Positions 34,290 through 46,414 are shown, numbered from the stretch's first letter. The stretch is 64,000 bases of DNA from Nelumbo lutea (GCA_022828595.1 JAKGHH010000008.1:6251728-6315727); one strand, 5' to 3'. Notes: generated from the letters alone by a model not told the origin. Program-made: numbers and translations.

Positions 34290-35995
34290 CCTTTAACAAA
34301 AAATTGACAATGTATCATAATGGTTTGGTGGGTCAATACGGGTGGATTGATATTCATCTCTTACCCAACCCACCGGTTTATCACCGCTAACCTTAAGGCT
34401 TAGGATTAGAATTGTTAAAAAAGAGATTATTCTTGTGTGACCATATATTCCAAAATCCAAATCAAGGAGAATGGAAATATAGTAGAGCAATTCAAACTTC
34501 TTATCCTTCATGAACAAACAAATTTTGACCCATTCAAAAAGCCATGATTTAAAATCTCTCTCTTCCCTTAACTGATTGAAGTCTAATCCCATTATGCTCC
34601 CTAGACTCCCACAAACAAAGGTCATGCAGCAGTAACTCCTTATTCCTATAACGTATTAGATAGACAGAGATGGGAGTTTACTATCCTTCTCCTAAATAGG
34701 TTAGCTTTCACATCAACTACATTTGAACAACACTTTCCAAAAAAGAAATAAAAAGATTTTATTTTTTGGGGGCATGGAAGGAGACCAAATAGAATACCAT
34801 AGGGTTTTATCACTCCCTTGAGAATAAGCTGATTTAACTGAGAACCTTCCTTTGTCGTTGAAGGTCCAAGAGATCTTATCTTCCCACTCATAGATAGGGA
34901 TTCTAATAATTAAAAATACTCTAGTAACACAAGGGAGAAAAAAATAATTTATGAATTCAGCATTCCAATATCTAGAGGGTCTCATCAATTCTATGACTTT
35001 CGTCACATTTGGGCTTTCATGTTTGGAGCCTATAGTCTTAAAATCCGGAAGACCAAGAACCCAGGAATCACCCCAAATTGAGACCTTCCTACATGATCCT
35101 ATGACCCAACAAGCACCCTTGTCTAAGACATTTTTGGCCGCCAAAATGCTTTTCCAGCCCCCAAGAGCCATTCTTTGACTCATTAGGGGTGTCAATTGGA
35201 CTGGATTTGGTCCAATCGGTCCAGTCTAATGTGAATCCGTTACAAATAGACCTGATCCAATCCAGTCCAATGAATATTTTGGATCATTTTGGACCGGTCC
35301 AAAGACTGTCCAATCTGTTCAAATTCCTGTTAATTTAGATTGGTTTCAACTCAAACCTGGTCCATTGAAACATATGTTCTTATCTTTTATCAATGGACCA
35401 GATATTGGCCTAATCCAATATAAATTCATTATAGACGGACTAGGTCCAATCCAATATGTCATATTGGTCCATCCAATCCGTCCAAATTCAAGCAAGTTCT
35501 CCAAGCAATATAAATTCATTATTGACACCCCTAATCCTCATCACTTGCAGTTCTCCAAGCAAGTTCTACCAGAAAAGCTCAATTGAAGCAATGCAGATCC
35601 CTGAAGCCCAACCCCTTGTCTAACTTGTTTTAACTTAGAAATTCCTAGCTGATCCCATTAATTCCCCCATCAGAATCATTTTCACTCCACCGGAGCTCCC
35701 TTTGGAGTTTCTTAAGCTTGTCACAAAGGCTTTTCGGCATCAAGAAGCAGGACGTACTAAATATCAGTAAGACATTCAGAACCGACTTGATTAAAATTTC
35801 CTATATGGCTTGGTTGAGGAGTTTTCCTTTCCAACTCTGTTTTTTTTTTTTTTTTTTTTCTCCACTCTATCAGATAGAAACTCAAACAACCTAGTTTTTT
35901 AGCTTGAAAATGGCAAGCTAGGTAGGTGAAGGCCTCTCCACTCTTTTCAAGTGCATACTTCTTGCAATAAATTTTTGGAGTCTTACATGAAAGTT
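34290..35995 (-). mobile_element. LINE remnant: RT C-terminus and zf-RVT region, interrupted
   Basis: On the minus strand, translation with several frameshifts gives reverse-transcriptase C-terminal phrases (YLACHFQAKKLG; WKGKLLNQA; LIKSVLNVLL; SCFLMPKSLCDKLKKL; KGLGFRDLHCFN; AFLVELAWRT), then after the insertion at 35184-35533 the linker and zinc-binding zf-RVT region (GGWKSILAAKNVLDKGACWV; ISWTFNDKGRFSVKSAYS; IWSPSMPPKNKIFLF; VKANLFRRRIV) and a trailing GFWNIWSHKNNLFF. That order is ORF2 of a plant L1-type element. Stops and shifts make it inactive. It is 5' truncated; the left limit is approximate. Confidence 0.85.
35184..35533. mobile_element. non-autonomous hAT-type element, TAGGGGTGTCAAT termini
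   Basis: TAGGGGTGTCAAT at the left, ATTGACACCCCTA at the right. Flanks are TGACTCAT (35176-35183) and ATCCTCAT (35534-35541), sharing CTCAT, a decayed 8-bp duplication. The LINE frame resumes across the insertion, so it landed within the LINE. The interior is made of GGTCCAATC / GATTGGACC words (CCAATCCAGTCCAAT, TTTGGACCGGTCC) and includes a run repeated at about 35400 and 35505. Confidence 0.7.
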
Positions 35996-36299
35996 TGAGC
36001 TAAAAGAAAGTTCTTTTGTTGGTTGGAGGCTGGACCCATAGGCCTCTACCCTCTGACCAGTAGGTGAATGGGAACTATCAGGTTGTATGATGCCTCTCCA
36101 CTCTAAATTCTCTTTTGATACTCAACAAGTATCCTTGAATGTTGATGGTGAGATGGGAAGTGTTATTAGAGACGAAATTCTGGCTGAACTACAATTGAGA
36201 GATGAAGGCTCCATGAGGGGGTAATTAGGAAACTTCTATTGTTGAGATGCATGCTCATATTAGTCAAAAGAAAAAAGGAAGATGGGGGAAGAAGACTAA

Positions 36300-36859
36300 G
36301 CCCATTTTTGGGAGTGTTTAAAAATAAGTGCTTATTTGTGCTATTAAGCACTTATTATTGTTTGGGAAATAAGTCTAAAATAAGTGCTTATTTTAAAAAT
36401 TAGGACTCATTATTTAAGCCCAAATTTTTAGCTTTTTTTAAGTGCTTATTTCAAAATTTTCCTTCCAAAATTATCTACGGTTGAATTTTAGATACCACTT
36501 ATAAAACTATTCTGACTTGAAAATTAAAAAGTACTTTCATAAAAGTGCTTTTGTAGAAGTACTTTTATAAAGGTCTTTCCAGAAAGTACTTTTATATAAG
36601 TGCTTGCATAAAAGTAATTTAGTAAAAGTACACTTACAAAAGTACTTTAACAAAAGTGTTTTTATAAAAAAAATAATTTAGTAAAAGTGCTTTCATAAGA
36701 GTATATTTTGAAAATTTGAAAGAAAATAAAGGACAAAATAGTCACAATGCTTATTGAAGAAAAAGACTACCAAACGTGCCAAATGCAAATAAGTGCTTAT
36801 TCAAATAAGCATTTGTTTTTAAACACTTATTTTTAACTTAAGCACTCCCAAACATGGCC
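36300..36859. mobile_element. Tourist-like MITE C, TAAGCCCATTTTTGGGAG
   Basis: GCCCATTTTTGGGAGTG faces CACTCCCAAACATGGCC. TAA at 36297-36299 and at 36860-36862 form the 3-bp duplication. The arms continue with TTAAAAATAAGTGCTTATTTG / CAAATAAGCATTTG and AAACACTTATTTTTAA. The interior holds AAAGTACTTTTATAAAAGTGC palindromes. Confidence 0.75.
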
Positions 36860-36862
36860 TAA

Positions 36863-36989
36863 GGCTGCATTTGGCATTCCTTATTTAAGGATTTATCTCC
36901 TTTTTACAGTTAAAATACCTCTATGAACAATGAGTTTGCAATAGCAAAAAGCAGATATGTCCTTAAAATAAGGAATGCCAAATGCAACC
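36863..36989. mobile_element. Tourist-like MITE D, abutting MITE C
   Basis: GGCTGCATTTGGCATTCC-TTATTT and AAATAAGGAATGCCAAATGC-AACC form an almost perfect inverted repeat of about 25 bp. TAA flanks it at 36860-36862 and 36990-36992. Its left TAA is also the right TAA of MITE C. Confidence 0.82.
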
Positions 36990-37131
36990 TAAGAAGGGGA
37001 GAAAAACAAGTTTTAATGGTTTTAGAAATGTTTAAAGACACACGCCACATCATATGTTGACAAAATGCTAAATAATAGACTAAAGTATTCAAATCTAAAA
37101 GTATAATATACCTAATTGTCACGAGTGAAAG

Positions 37132-37623
37132 TAGGGGTGAGCATTCGGTTTATTCGGTTAAAAGCCGAACAAAATAAACCGAACTTGTTAAAACCAAATT
37201 AAAAAAATTGAAAACCAAAACCAAAACCGAATTACAATAAAACCAAAATTTTCAATTCAGTTATTTCGGTTAAAAACCAAATTTAATTAATATATATATA
37301 AATATTTATAATATTATATATTATAACCTAATATATATATATATATATATATATTAATATATATTATGAAATTTAGTTTCATTATAATACATTATATATA
37401 TAAATATATAGAATATTATATATTGTATATTATATATTATATAATGAATTTTAGTTAGTTCAGTTTTTTCAGTTAACTAGATTTCTAAATTTGAAAACCG
37501 AAACCAAAAACCAAAATTATTAAAAGTCAAATTAATCGAACCGAATTACCCGAAACCGAAAAAAACTGAAATCGAAATTTTTGATTCGATAATTCATTTT
37601 TAACCGAATAATGCTCACCCCTA
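37132..37623. mobile_element. non-autonomous hAT-type element with perfect 8-bp duplication
   Basis: TAGGGGTGAGCATTCGGTT at the left; AACCGAATAATGCTCACCCCTA at the right. AGTGAAAG flanks it on both sides (37124-37131 and 37624-37631). The interior is AAACCGAA / TTCGGTT words around an (AT)n core. No transposase frame. Confidence 0.85.
37326..37356. repeat. (TA)n microsatellite
   Basis: TA run of about 13 units inside the hAT-type element. Confidence 0.9.
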
Positions 37624-37971
37624 AGTGAAAGTGTGGGCCTAATGTTGTGTTTGGTTTAAACAAAAAGGTCAGAAAAAGAAGTGTAACTTATACCAAACAC
37701 AATCTTTTTGTTTGGTCTTTTGGGTTTTTCAAACTTTTCTATTTGACAATGAAAGACAATAAACCAGAAAAACTTGCCAAACGTAACCTAATTTAACAAA
37801 GCCGTTTCAACAAGTAACTATTAACGTTTAAAATTAAAATTTGGGTAAGTTACAAGAGTACCATCTTTGGACAGCTGGATGGGGTTTGTATTCTTTTTCT
37901 TGTTGTTTATTACTTTATTTGTACTTTTTCCTTTTTTTGTCTGTAATTTAGTATATTTAATGTCCTTTCTC

Positions 37972-38080
37972 AATTTCCTTGTTTTGTTTTGTTTGCATTG
38001 AAGTATTTTTCTTTTTTATTTGCTGTATTTTCTACAATTTCCTGCTTTTCCTTTTCCTTTTATTTTTCTGCTTTTCCTTT
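37972..38080 (+). repeat. direct copy of part of the 38.3 kb hairpin arm
   Basis: Almost identical to 38274-38382 (TTTCCTTGTTTTGTTTTG, TTTGCATTGAAGTATTTTTC, TTTGCTGTATTTTCTACAAT and on), offset 302 bp. It is thus also the reverse complement of part of the first hairpin arm. Confidence 0.85.
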
Positions 38081-38087
38081 TTTTGTT

Positions 38088-38480
38088 GCATTCCAATTCC
38101 ATCAGTGCTTGTTTAACCATTTCTAAAACCCAAACTGCCTTTGTATCTTTTTATGAGATTATGTTGTAGAAATTTCATGAAATACAACAAAAAAGCAGAA
38201 AAATAAAAGGAAAATGAAAAGCAGGAAATTGTAGAAAATACAGCAAATAAAAAAGCACTGATGGAATTGTAGAAATTTCCTTGTTTTGTTTTGTTTGCAT
38301 TGAAGTATTTTTCTTTTTTATTTGCTGTATTTTCTACAATTTCCTGCTTTTCCTTTTCCTTTTAATTTTCTGCTTTTTTGTTGTATTTCATGAAATTTCT
38401 ACAACATAATCTCATAAAAAGATACAAAGGCAGTTTGGGTTTTAGAAATGGTTAAACAAGCACTGATGGAATTGGAATGC
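38088..38480. repeat. long hairpin: 168-bp near-perfect inverted repeat
   Basis: Arm 1 is 38088-38255 and arm 2 is 38313-38480, separated by 57 bp. Arm 1 begins GCATTCCAATTCCATCAGTG and arm 2 ends with its reverse complement. Equal length and only scattered differences imply a recent origin. If transcribed it would form a long double-stranded stem. No terminal motif or target duplication was recognised. Confidence 0.88.
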
Positions 38481-38922
38481 AAACAGTGCCAGTGGAGGCA
38501 TACTGCTAGACTCTAAAAGTTAAGGGCGGACCTTTGTCGAAAATCAAAGTTTGGGGGTTATCCAATTCCCCAAGTACACAGGTGGGTGACAGCCTGTAAT
38601 TTACCCCACAAAATTTTGACCGGTGTGGATTTACTGCTAGAAACTTGGAGAGATTGCTTTAAATTTCAGGGCACGGATTAGCTGTATAAGGGCTGTTTTT
38701 AGGATCTACCCAGAAACGCCTAAAAGCAGGGAAAAAGGAAGAAAACTAAACTAAAGCTTGTATCTTCGTCGCTACTTGGCGTCTTACGGAAGTAACGGAA
38801 CAAGATACATAGAAGAACTAAACTAGCTGCCACCGGTTACTAAAAGGTTCCAAAAACCAATTAAAAATTACAAAAGTTGTCATGGCCGACATTTGATTCA
38901 AGTGTGAATTAGCTAAAAGCTA

Positions 38923-40589
38923 CTAATGATGAACGGGGAGAGCTTTGGGGAGGGGTTCGTGGGTAGAGATAGGAATTGTGTGGAAATTGTAATCCACCGA
39001 GATCAAACTGTTGTTTTCTTCGACAAGGATGGTGTTGATGAGTTGCAGTAAAATCCTTTCAAGCTCCTCTCCATCGCTCCATTCATGGACCTCTGCCTTG
39101 ACGAGCAATGGATTGTTATGAATCAGTTCCCAGAGTGGAAAATTCTTCCGGGGCATAACATATTCTCCTTCGCCGAGCCTCAAAACTGGGCAGAAATCAC
39201 CCTTTCCATCTCCAAGGTAGACGAATCTTTTCTTCCCCTCTGCCGAAACAGATTCTCGTATCCTTTCAATCACTAGACCCTGTTAAAAGAAAAAAAAAAA
39301 AAAAAAATCTGCTCAGTCCACAAGCTTCAAAATTCGAACACCAGACAGAAGTCCGAAATTCAAAGAAAACCCAAGTCATTTCACTTGTGACCAAAGTTGT
39401 AAATCAATTTAAAACTACAAAAGAAATACAGATTCTATCACACTTTCAATGGCACAAGTGGTCTCCATTAACAAAGAAAAACAAATTAAGCCAGTTTTTT
39501 TGTAGCTTGATTGGTTAACATGTTACTGTATCTTCGCATCTGTCAAAACCCATCAACGTGACCATGACTAAGGCCCACCTTAGCAGAAAGACAACTGTTT
39601 CTAGAGTTGTCGTGATCAAATTGTTCAAACTGACAAACCAATTAAGTAAATAATTAAATAATGTTTACCTTGCACATGTTAGGAGGGCAAGGAGCATGAG
39701 GAGATGAGGTGAAATCATGGAAAGGGAAGATCCTGAGCTTCCCCTCTTCATCAACATAACTTGGGTTTGTGTTAATCTCTGTGAAACAATCCATCAGCCC
39801 ATGATGCTTCAAGATGGTGTCGATGAAGAACGAATTCGCATCGCTCACAATTCTCAGGTCACATCTGAAATATTTTGAAAAAAGATATGCGTTAAAATGT
39901 TCCTTTTTTATTACTTTTGGGTTGCTAGAAAAATAGTTCTGATAATTGAAGTTTTTTCTTTTCCCTTCTTCCCTCGATAAAAGAAAGATGGAAATAGAAA
40001 TCATGCAGTAAAAATTACCCTAATGCATGGGCAGATTTAATGGCTGTGATGATGTTGGGATGCAGTGGAGCCCGTCTCAAGCAATCTGCTATGTCTTCAA
40101 TCGTCTTTCCCTGAGAGTGAAATTCGCTCATCATTCTATCCTGCAAACATTAACAGAGCAAGAACAATTAGTCTCTGTTTCATTATTAAAGTACAAACAA
40201 AGAAACCCACAGAAAAAGAAAAAGAACGAAGAATGCCTCCCATAGACCCCCTAAAAATGTCCCTCTTTGAAAGAAGCAGAAGGTAGGCTTGGAGCTCTGA
40301 TTTAAGGATTCATTCAACACCCCATCAGTTCATCAACAACAATGTTGAGGGAAAGAAACAGCAAAACCAAAGAAATAAATACTTGGACATTCAGAAACAC
40401 GGAACTAGTAATAGGAAATCACAAACAAGAGTAGTAGAAAAAGATACGCACCATGAGAGGGTTCCAAGGCATAGTGGGCAAGAGCTGATCGAATAACTGG
40501 GTCGCACCCATCTCGTCGATGACCCAATTATCACTATCGCAATCGATAATCGTCTTATCGAAATCGAAAACGACGACGACTGCAGCCAT
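38923..40589 (-). CDS. HAD-superfamily phosphatase, thiamine-phosphate-phosphatase-like / PHOSPHO1 group
   Basis: Four exons read right to left: 40452-40589, 40019-40140, 39669-39864, 38923-39279; 270 residues. Introns are GT..AG and phases fit. HAD motif I is DFDKT at residues 9-13 (nucleophile Asp9, acid/base Asp11), motif II Ser94 in RIVSDAN, motif III probably Lys152 in PPNMCKG, motif IV GDGKGD at 175-180. The cap region contains LFDQLLPTMPWNPLM and the NTNPSYVDEEG...PFHDF stretch typical of this plant group (Arabidopsis At4g29530 and relatives At1g73010, At1g17710). Members have been reported to act on small phosphate esters or pyrophosphate; the substrate here cannot be told. It looks soluble, without a transit peptide. 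The frame extends upstream of 40589 only to a TTG, so MAAVVVVFDFDKT is the start. Confidence 0.92.
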
Positions 40590-40737
40590 ATTCGCACTGG
40601 TATCCCAACGTACCAAGAGCGGTTTTCCGGGCTAAAAAGAAACGAACGCTTGATCGATGATCAATGCAGGAAGAAAGGGTAAAAGGAGAACCTGTGTCTT
40701 GAGTTGGTTGCAGACAAGAAAGCAATGGAGAGGCGGA

Positions 40738-40752
40738 GGTATATATAATATA
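40738..40752 (-). promoter_or_regulatory. TATA box of the HAD phosphatase gene
   Basis: On the minus strand CCTATATTATATATACC lies about 150 bp before the ATG, giving a leader near 120 nt. Confidence 0.55.
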
Positions 40753-40759
40753 GGAGACA

Positions 40760-43700
40760 GACTTGTGCTTGACAACGGAAGGGAGGTACAGCCGGACAGG
40801 TCTAGGAGGAGAAGGAATCCGTTCTTTGGTGCCCCAGCCACCATGGAATTACGTGTTTAGTGGCGTCCGATTCAGAGACTCCGTGCTTTTTCCTGGGACT
40901 GGCTGGCTTCTCAGAACGCGTGTTCTGGTATTTGTCTCAGATTTTCGTTCAACAGTATAACAATCTCTTAGCCGTTGGATTTTGATGTGGACTACGCGAT
41001 AAAGAGGTGGCATCTTAATCACATGGTTGTGACATCCGTGTGAAGATCAAAGAAGAAAATCGGGAATATAGGAATATTCGCTGGAATTATGACACGTGTC
41101 AGGCAGTTGTAGCAAAGAGAGGCGAATATTCTGTTCTAGTTCCTTCGTCGATTCTCGGCGTGTAACTGCAAATAGGACTCTAGGAGCGGAACCGCGCGCG
41201 CAAGTATTTGGGGGAATGTTGTTTCTATTTCTGCTGGATAGAAATAGATAGATAGGGATTAGGGAACTAGGGAAAAGGGATGTGATTGGGCCGCTTCTTC
41301 TGGATGGAGTGGGCCCATAACTAAATGGTGGATATAATAATGTAAGGCTAAGAGCATCCGTTCGTTGGAGATGAATTTTTATGATCGGATGTCTGTGGGA
41401 GCATCGGAGAATATGTGCCCCCACAGTTCCTGCATGTTGGATATGGCAGGGGAAGGGAATCTGGACCGTTGACGCCTGCCTTGTTTGAAGTAGGATGGAA
41501 GGAAGGAGAATAGGAAAACCGTTGGATTTGACTGGAGTTAAAAGAGTAGGACTGTAGGAGAGAAGGAAACGTGGGAGGCTTCTTTCTATTTTCTCTATGC
41601 TCTTCCATTCCAATTTCCAAAGCTGTTCTTATAACTTATAATAATTCCGTTGGGAGAAGACACACAAACACACACAATGGCGCATGTTATTTCAGTTCCA
41701 GTGGGATATGTAAATCCGACGGATGAAAATGAGGGAACCCTTAACGGATCACATGTGTGATATGTCACGAGCGAGTGATCATGGGCAGTGGTCCCCGCAC
41801 CAAGCTAGAGCCTAGACCGGGCATTGGCATCCAATATTATGGGTACAGGTAGTGGAGTGCCATCTGTGACACCATCCACTCTATAAAGTGAATGAATGAA
41901 TAAAGAAAGAAAGTTGATTAGATGACATTGGGAATAGGATCGGTCATCCTTTCTATCTTCGGTGGGATGAGAAAGAAAGACAGAGAGAGAGTCAGTGAGA
42001 GCACGAGAGAGAACCACGGATATCTCATGTTACTTCTTTTTCTCTGGCTGCAGTGCTGGACTGAACTTGATTATGCTTCCCTTTTGTTTTTGAAGCTTCT
42101 TTTTTTTTTTCAACTAGAAAACAAAAATAAAAGGAATCATTCTGTGATGCATATCGTCGAACATAAAGCAGCCATTAAGGCTATAGCTAGCAACGCTTTC
42201 TCGTTTTTGTGCATCGTAATCTATGAGCTACAATGGTCAGAGTCCGTGAACCGGTGATTCGGTGAACGTGAGGTTTATACTTTCATTCTACGCCTATCAA
42301 ATTTGACTCATGACTCGGACCATGTTCCTGAGAGCACCCCATATACCCATTTTGTTGACACCGGTCCAGCAAGCAATGAAATGGTGTTAAATAGGCGGAA
42401 ATAAGATTACGTGCACATGATTGTGAACATATTGACATCTACTTAATTTGCTTGTGTTAAAAATCTTCTGTACCTAAAAGATAACGTGCACACCTTTTTG
42501 TACCTCAATATCTTTCGTACCTAAAATCTAAATCTTAAGACCTCAAAAGCTCGTTATATCTTCTTCTCAGTGCCTTTCGCCAAGTATTGCCAGAAAAAGT
42601 GTCTTCGATAAATCCGGATATGTCCACGTTCAACAGCTTGGGCTGTCAACAGGACTTCCCTGCATGATTACTTCCATCCTTTAATTGTTAATTGGTGAAC
42701 TTCCACTGAAGCATTCCAACAAAACTAGGAGCTTATTTTGGCAATGGAAGGATCATCTGCCCATAAGGCGGTTGAATAATTCGAATCGTTAATTAGTTGC
42801 AATTTCATATCTGATTTAATCAAAACCATCAGGCGGTCAAGAAATCATTGGCTTGGTCAAGAATGGTCTAATCTGATGGGTTTAAACATTTACCTATTCC
42901 ACCTGGTCACCGGGTCGCATGTAAACTTTTGAACGTCATAACTTTACATTCCAAAGTTCGGTGGGGTGATTTTTTTTTTCTTTTTTTTTTTGGGTAACAC
43001 TTTGAGATCTATGCGATCCATTGAGCCGTAAGCACCTTGCCCTTCTATTTTCGTAGGAAAAAACATTTTTTGACCTCAAAAATTTTTATATTTTATAAAT
43101 AAAAAATTAAAAAATATAAATTAAGTATAAAAAAATGCATATAACATATCTAAAACATAATTATACATTATTTATTGATAATATACACACACACACTTAG
43201 TCGTGGCAATTGGGCGAGTTGGATTGGGTTTGGTTTGGGTTGAGCTTCAACCCAACCCATCTAACCCGCCAACCCATTAACGACCCAATTATATAAAATT
43301 AAATTGGTTGGGTTCAACCCAAACCCACTTTAACCCAATCCAACCCACCCAAACCCATTAAACGGTCAGACCAGACCAGACCAGACCAGACCACTTGGGC
43401 CTAAAGAATCGGGCCTGACTTTTTTTGAGCCGGGCTTGAGCTTTTTCAAAAAAGCCCTGCCCAAGCCCGAGCCCGACTTGATTCAATATATTAAATAATA
43501 AAAATATATTTTATTTTATAAATATATATATATATATATATACTATATTTTTCCTTTGTTCTTCTTCTCTTTTTCTTTCAAGTAATAGTGAGATGTTTAT
43601 TATGTTTTCAAATTTCTGGCCGGAATCGGGTTTAGGCCTGAGTGTATTCTGTTGATACATATACAAAGCTTGGCCCAAACCTGGCCCGGCCCATGAACAG

Positions 43701-46190
43701 GTCTACCCACGACCTGGTGGAGAAAACGATTTAGCCTCCGGGTCGGTTTTAAAACAGTGTTTCAAACATGGGCAGCGAGCGTCGCTTTTCTTATCCATCC
43801 ATAAAAAGAAGGAAACCATTTCTCCTTCCATCCTTTAAGGGGAGTGGAGTATTCAGTTTGGTGTCAGCTTTTGTTCATCAGTTGTTTTGAACAACCACAA
43901 ACCTGGGCCAAGCATGAGGTCTCCGTTTCCTTTGTTGTAATTCTTTCACATTCACACACAAAGAATTAGAGCTGCTCACCCTGTGGTTTTGGGAAGTGAG
44001 ACATCCATTTCAATAACATCTTTATTGGGTTCTTAGTTCAGGAACCGGAAAAGAAAACAAATAACCAGAACATTCACATGTGGGTGTTTTTTTTTTTTTA
44101 ATTACCACAAGTTAGATGTTTAATTGTCTTCCCTAGGAAGCCCAGTGGTTTTTGAGCTACAAAACCCATGGTTTCTCTTGTTTTGAAAGAATGATCAGAG
44201 AGATGTGAAGTGATGCATCTTCTATTGCATTCTCATTCTCTTTCAAAAGTAAACAAAGTTTCTCACCAGTTTTAGCCTAACCACATGAGCCAATATAGAA
44301 GCTTGGGCAGTTTGCTCAAAAAATAGACCCACAATGACTCAATATAGAAACAAAATCAGCTACTTACTAGACACAGTAATCTCTCAAGGTCAAGTCTCAC
44401 CAACTTCTTCTGTACATCAGAACCCTAATTGAATTGAAATTGAAGTTGAAATGGCCAAATGAATTAAAGTTGTCTCAGGTCATCAACACACTAAGGATTT
44501 AAAAGGATAATGCTCCGTGTGGCTTCAAACAAACGAACGCATTTGGTTCTCTATGGATTATCATGATCTTTTTACCAAGAGCTAATGTGAATTTTGATGA
44601 ATTAAAATTACTTGGAAATAACCCTGTTAGACCAGACCAGACCAGACATCAAAGACCAAAGTTCACTGAATCTTTGGTTCACCACTTCAACCGCCATATC
44701 CAATCCGAGTTTGCAAAATGATGTTAATCTAATGGACATTACCATCAATTCTCTGTCAAATAGAGCTTAAAGAGATTATAGTGTCTCAGTTCACTGATCA
44801 ATCCACCCACCATGGACTGGAGGAATTTTTTTCTTTTCTTTTCTTTTCTTTTGATATTTTGGATGCCAATAGTATCTCAGTTCATTTGTTATATATTGGG
44901 ATTGCCACATCAGCAAAAAATAAAAACACATTCTTCAACTCTGTTTTTGTTTTCAAAGGAAAAACAAGTTGGTTTTGTTTTAAAAAACAATACATTTTTA
45001 GAATCAATAAAAAATTGATTTTTAAAACAAAACAAATTTTCTGGTATAGAAATTATATGATTTATGGAACATGTTTTTTGTTTCAGTTTTGAAAACAAAA
45101 AAATACTACACGAAAAACTATCTTTTTTCAAACAAAACTGTTTTAATTTATTTTTGGAACCGACAACAAGAAAAAAAAATCACATTATAGAACACTTTCC
45201 AATTTTCTTTCCAGTCCAAATCTCACAACCTCGGTTTAATTTACTTCGCTAGACAACCCAAGAATTTTTGGGAGGAATAGGACTAATTTGGAGTACAAGC
45301 CAGATTCAAAACATGGCTAAAGCTAAAGGATCTCCCATCTGGTAAACAATGGGCTAGAGTAACTCTTTCTCCCAACCTTTTGAATATAAGTCTCATAAAC
45401 ACTCCACTAAAATGCTAATACACATTTTGCCTTGTTGTATATTTTTTTCTATTTTGATCATATTTTTAATTCTTCATCGTGTGAAATATAAGCAAGACTG
45501 AGCGGTTACAGAAAAAAAAATGATGAAAGGTTAAAAAATGCATAGGATTCAACTCAACAAAGCCATGTGTGACTATATGATACCTACTAATGATATAATT
45601 GTATTTGTTATGTTACGATAGAATTTGAGATAATTGAGGTTGACTATACAGTCTAAGAGTTTGCATTTGAGTAAGTCTGAACTGTCTTAACAGTATGATA
45701 TAACACAATATTCAAGCAATGCAATTTATCAACATTATAAGTTGAAATCTATCATGGTAATAGAACTTATTTGACCAAATAGTTTAGTGTTCAATCCTCA
45801 CCACTCCTATTATAATTAATAATTAAAAAAAAAAAAAAAGGTATGGGTGGATTTGTGCTTATCCACGCTTTATGGGCCAAATCCATTGTATTTAGACTTG
45901 GCAATTGGATTGGGTGGGTCAGGTTTGGGTTGGGTCAAGACACTTTAGATTGAATTTGGGTCGAGTTGAATTGTCAAATGTTAGACCCTAATCCTAAATA
46001 TTCGGGTTAGGATTGACCAATGAATCAATTCGGATCATCCCCAAAAAATAACTGAAACTTAAAAAAAAATAAAGAGAAAATACATGAAAAATGCCAAAAT
46101 TAAAGAATTAACCTTAAAATTCCAAAAATAAAATAAAAAAGCTTGAATACTTAACAACTTAAAGAATAAACAATAAATGCTAGATTTTAC
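40760..46190. other. large intergenic interval
   Basis: No supportable gene in 5.4 kb. It contains low-complexity tracts rich in AACCCAACCC/GGGTTGGG words (43196-43340, 43400-43720, 45893-46040), CCAGA pentamer runs at 43367-43391 and 44628-44646, an (AT)n at 43522-43541, an A/T-rich self-complementary stretch with GTTTTGTTTTAAAAAACAA words (44930-45150), and a poly-A at 45825. Possible B-box-like GTTCAATCCTCACC at 45790 before that poly-A hints at a decayed SINE. Confidence 0.5.
43196..43720. repeat. low-complexity GGGTTGGGTT / AACCCAACCC region
   Basis: Begins TTAGTCGTGGCAATTGGG, with CCCACGACC near 43707-43715 as an imperfect inverted end. The interior is made of TTGGGTTGGG, CCAACCCA and GCCCGAGCCC words around an (AT)n. 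It resembles the hAT-type elements in style, but ends and duplication are not convincing. Confidence 0.4.
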
Positions 46191-46414
46191 CCTTGTCCTT
46201 TCTTTTTACCGTATTCTCTTTCTCTTCATTTGGGTTAAAGGAACGACAAAAAAGGTGGTGTTCACTGACTGACCGTTTCTTTTTCCCTCCTATACAATTG
46301 AATTCTAAAATCTATTACTCTACTTTGTGTTCAGTCTGTCATGGGGAGGATGGAAACAACAAAGAGGTAGCTGAATCTCGAAAGACTCTGGTCACTTGGT
46401 CATTGCTGAGAAAG

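Noticed and set aside
35841..35861. poly-T as the tail of the 35-kb LINE
   Set aside because: The LINE runs on the minus strand with its 3' end at lower coordinates, so this run lies internally or upstream, not at the tail.
41047..41613. 188-codon minus-strand open frame
   Set aside because: Its only start is a TTG; it contains no ATG, no recognisable domain, and its composition is that of translated non-coding DNA upstream of the phosphatase gene.
41922..42257. 111-codon plus-strand ATG frame
   Set aside because: No domain, no splice or promoter context, and compositionally like its AT-rich surroundings.
43367..43391. CRISPR-like spacing of repeats
   Set aside because: The CCAGA and other repeats are contiguous microsatellites without spacers, in plant nuclear DNA.
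45760..45840. SINE with GTTCAATCCTCACC B box and poly-A
   Set aside because: The A box is not convincing and no relatives were seen in the window.
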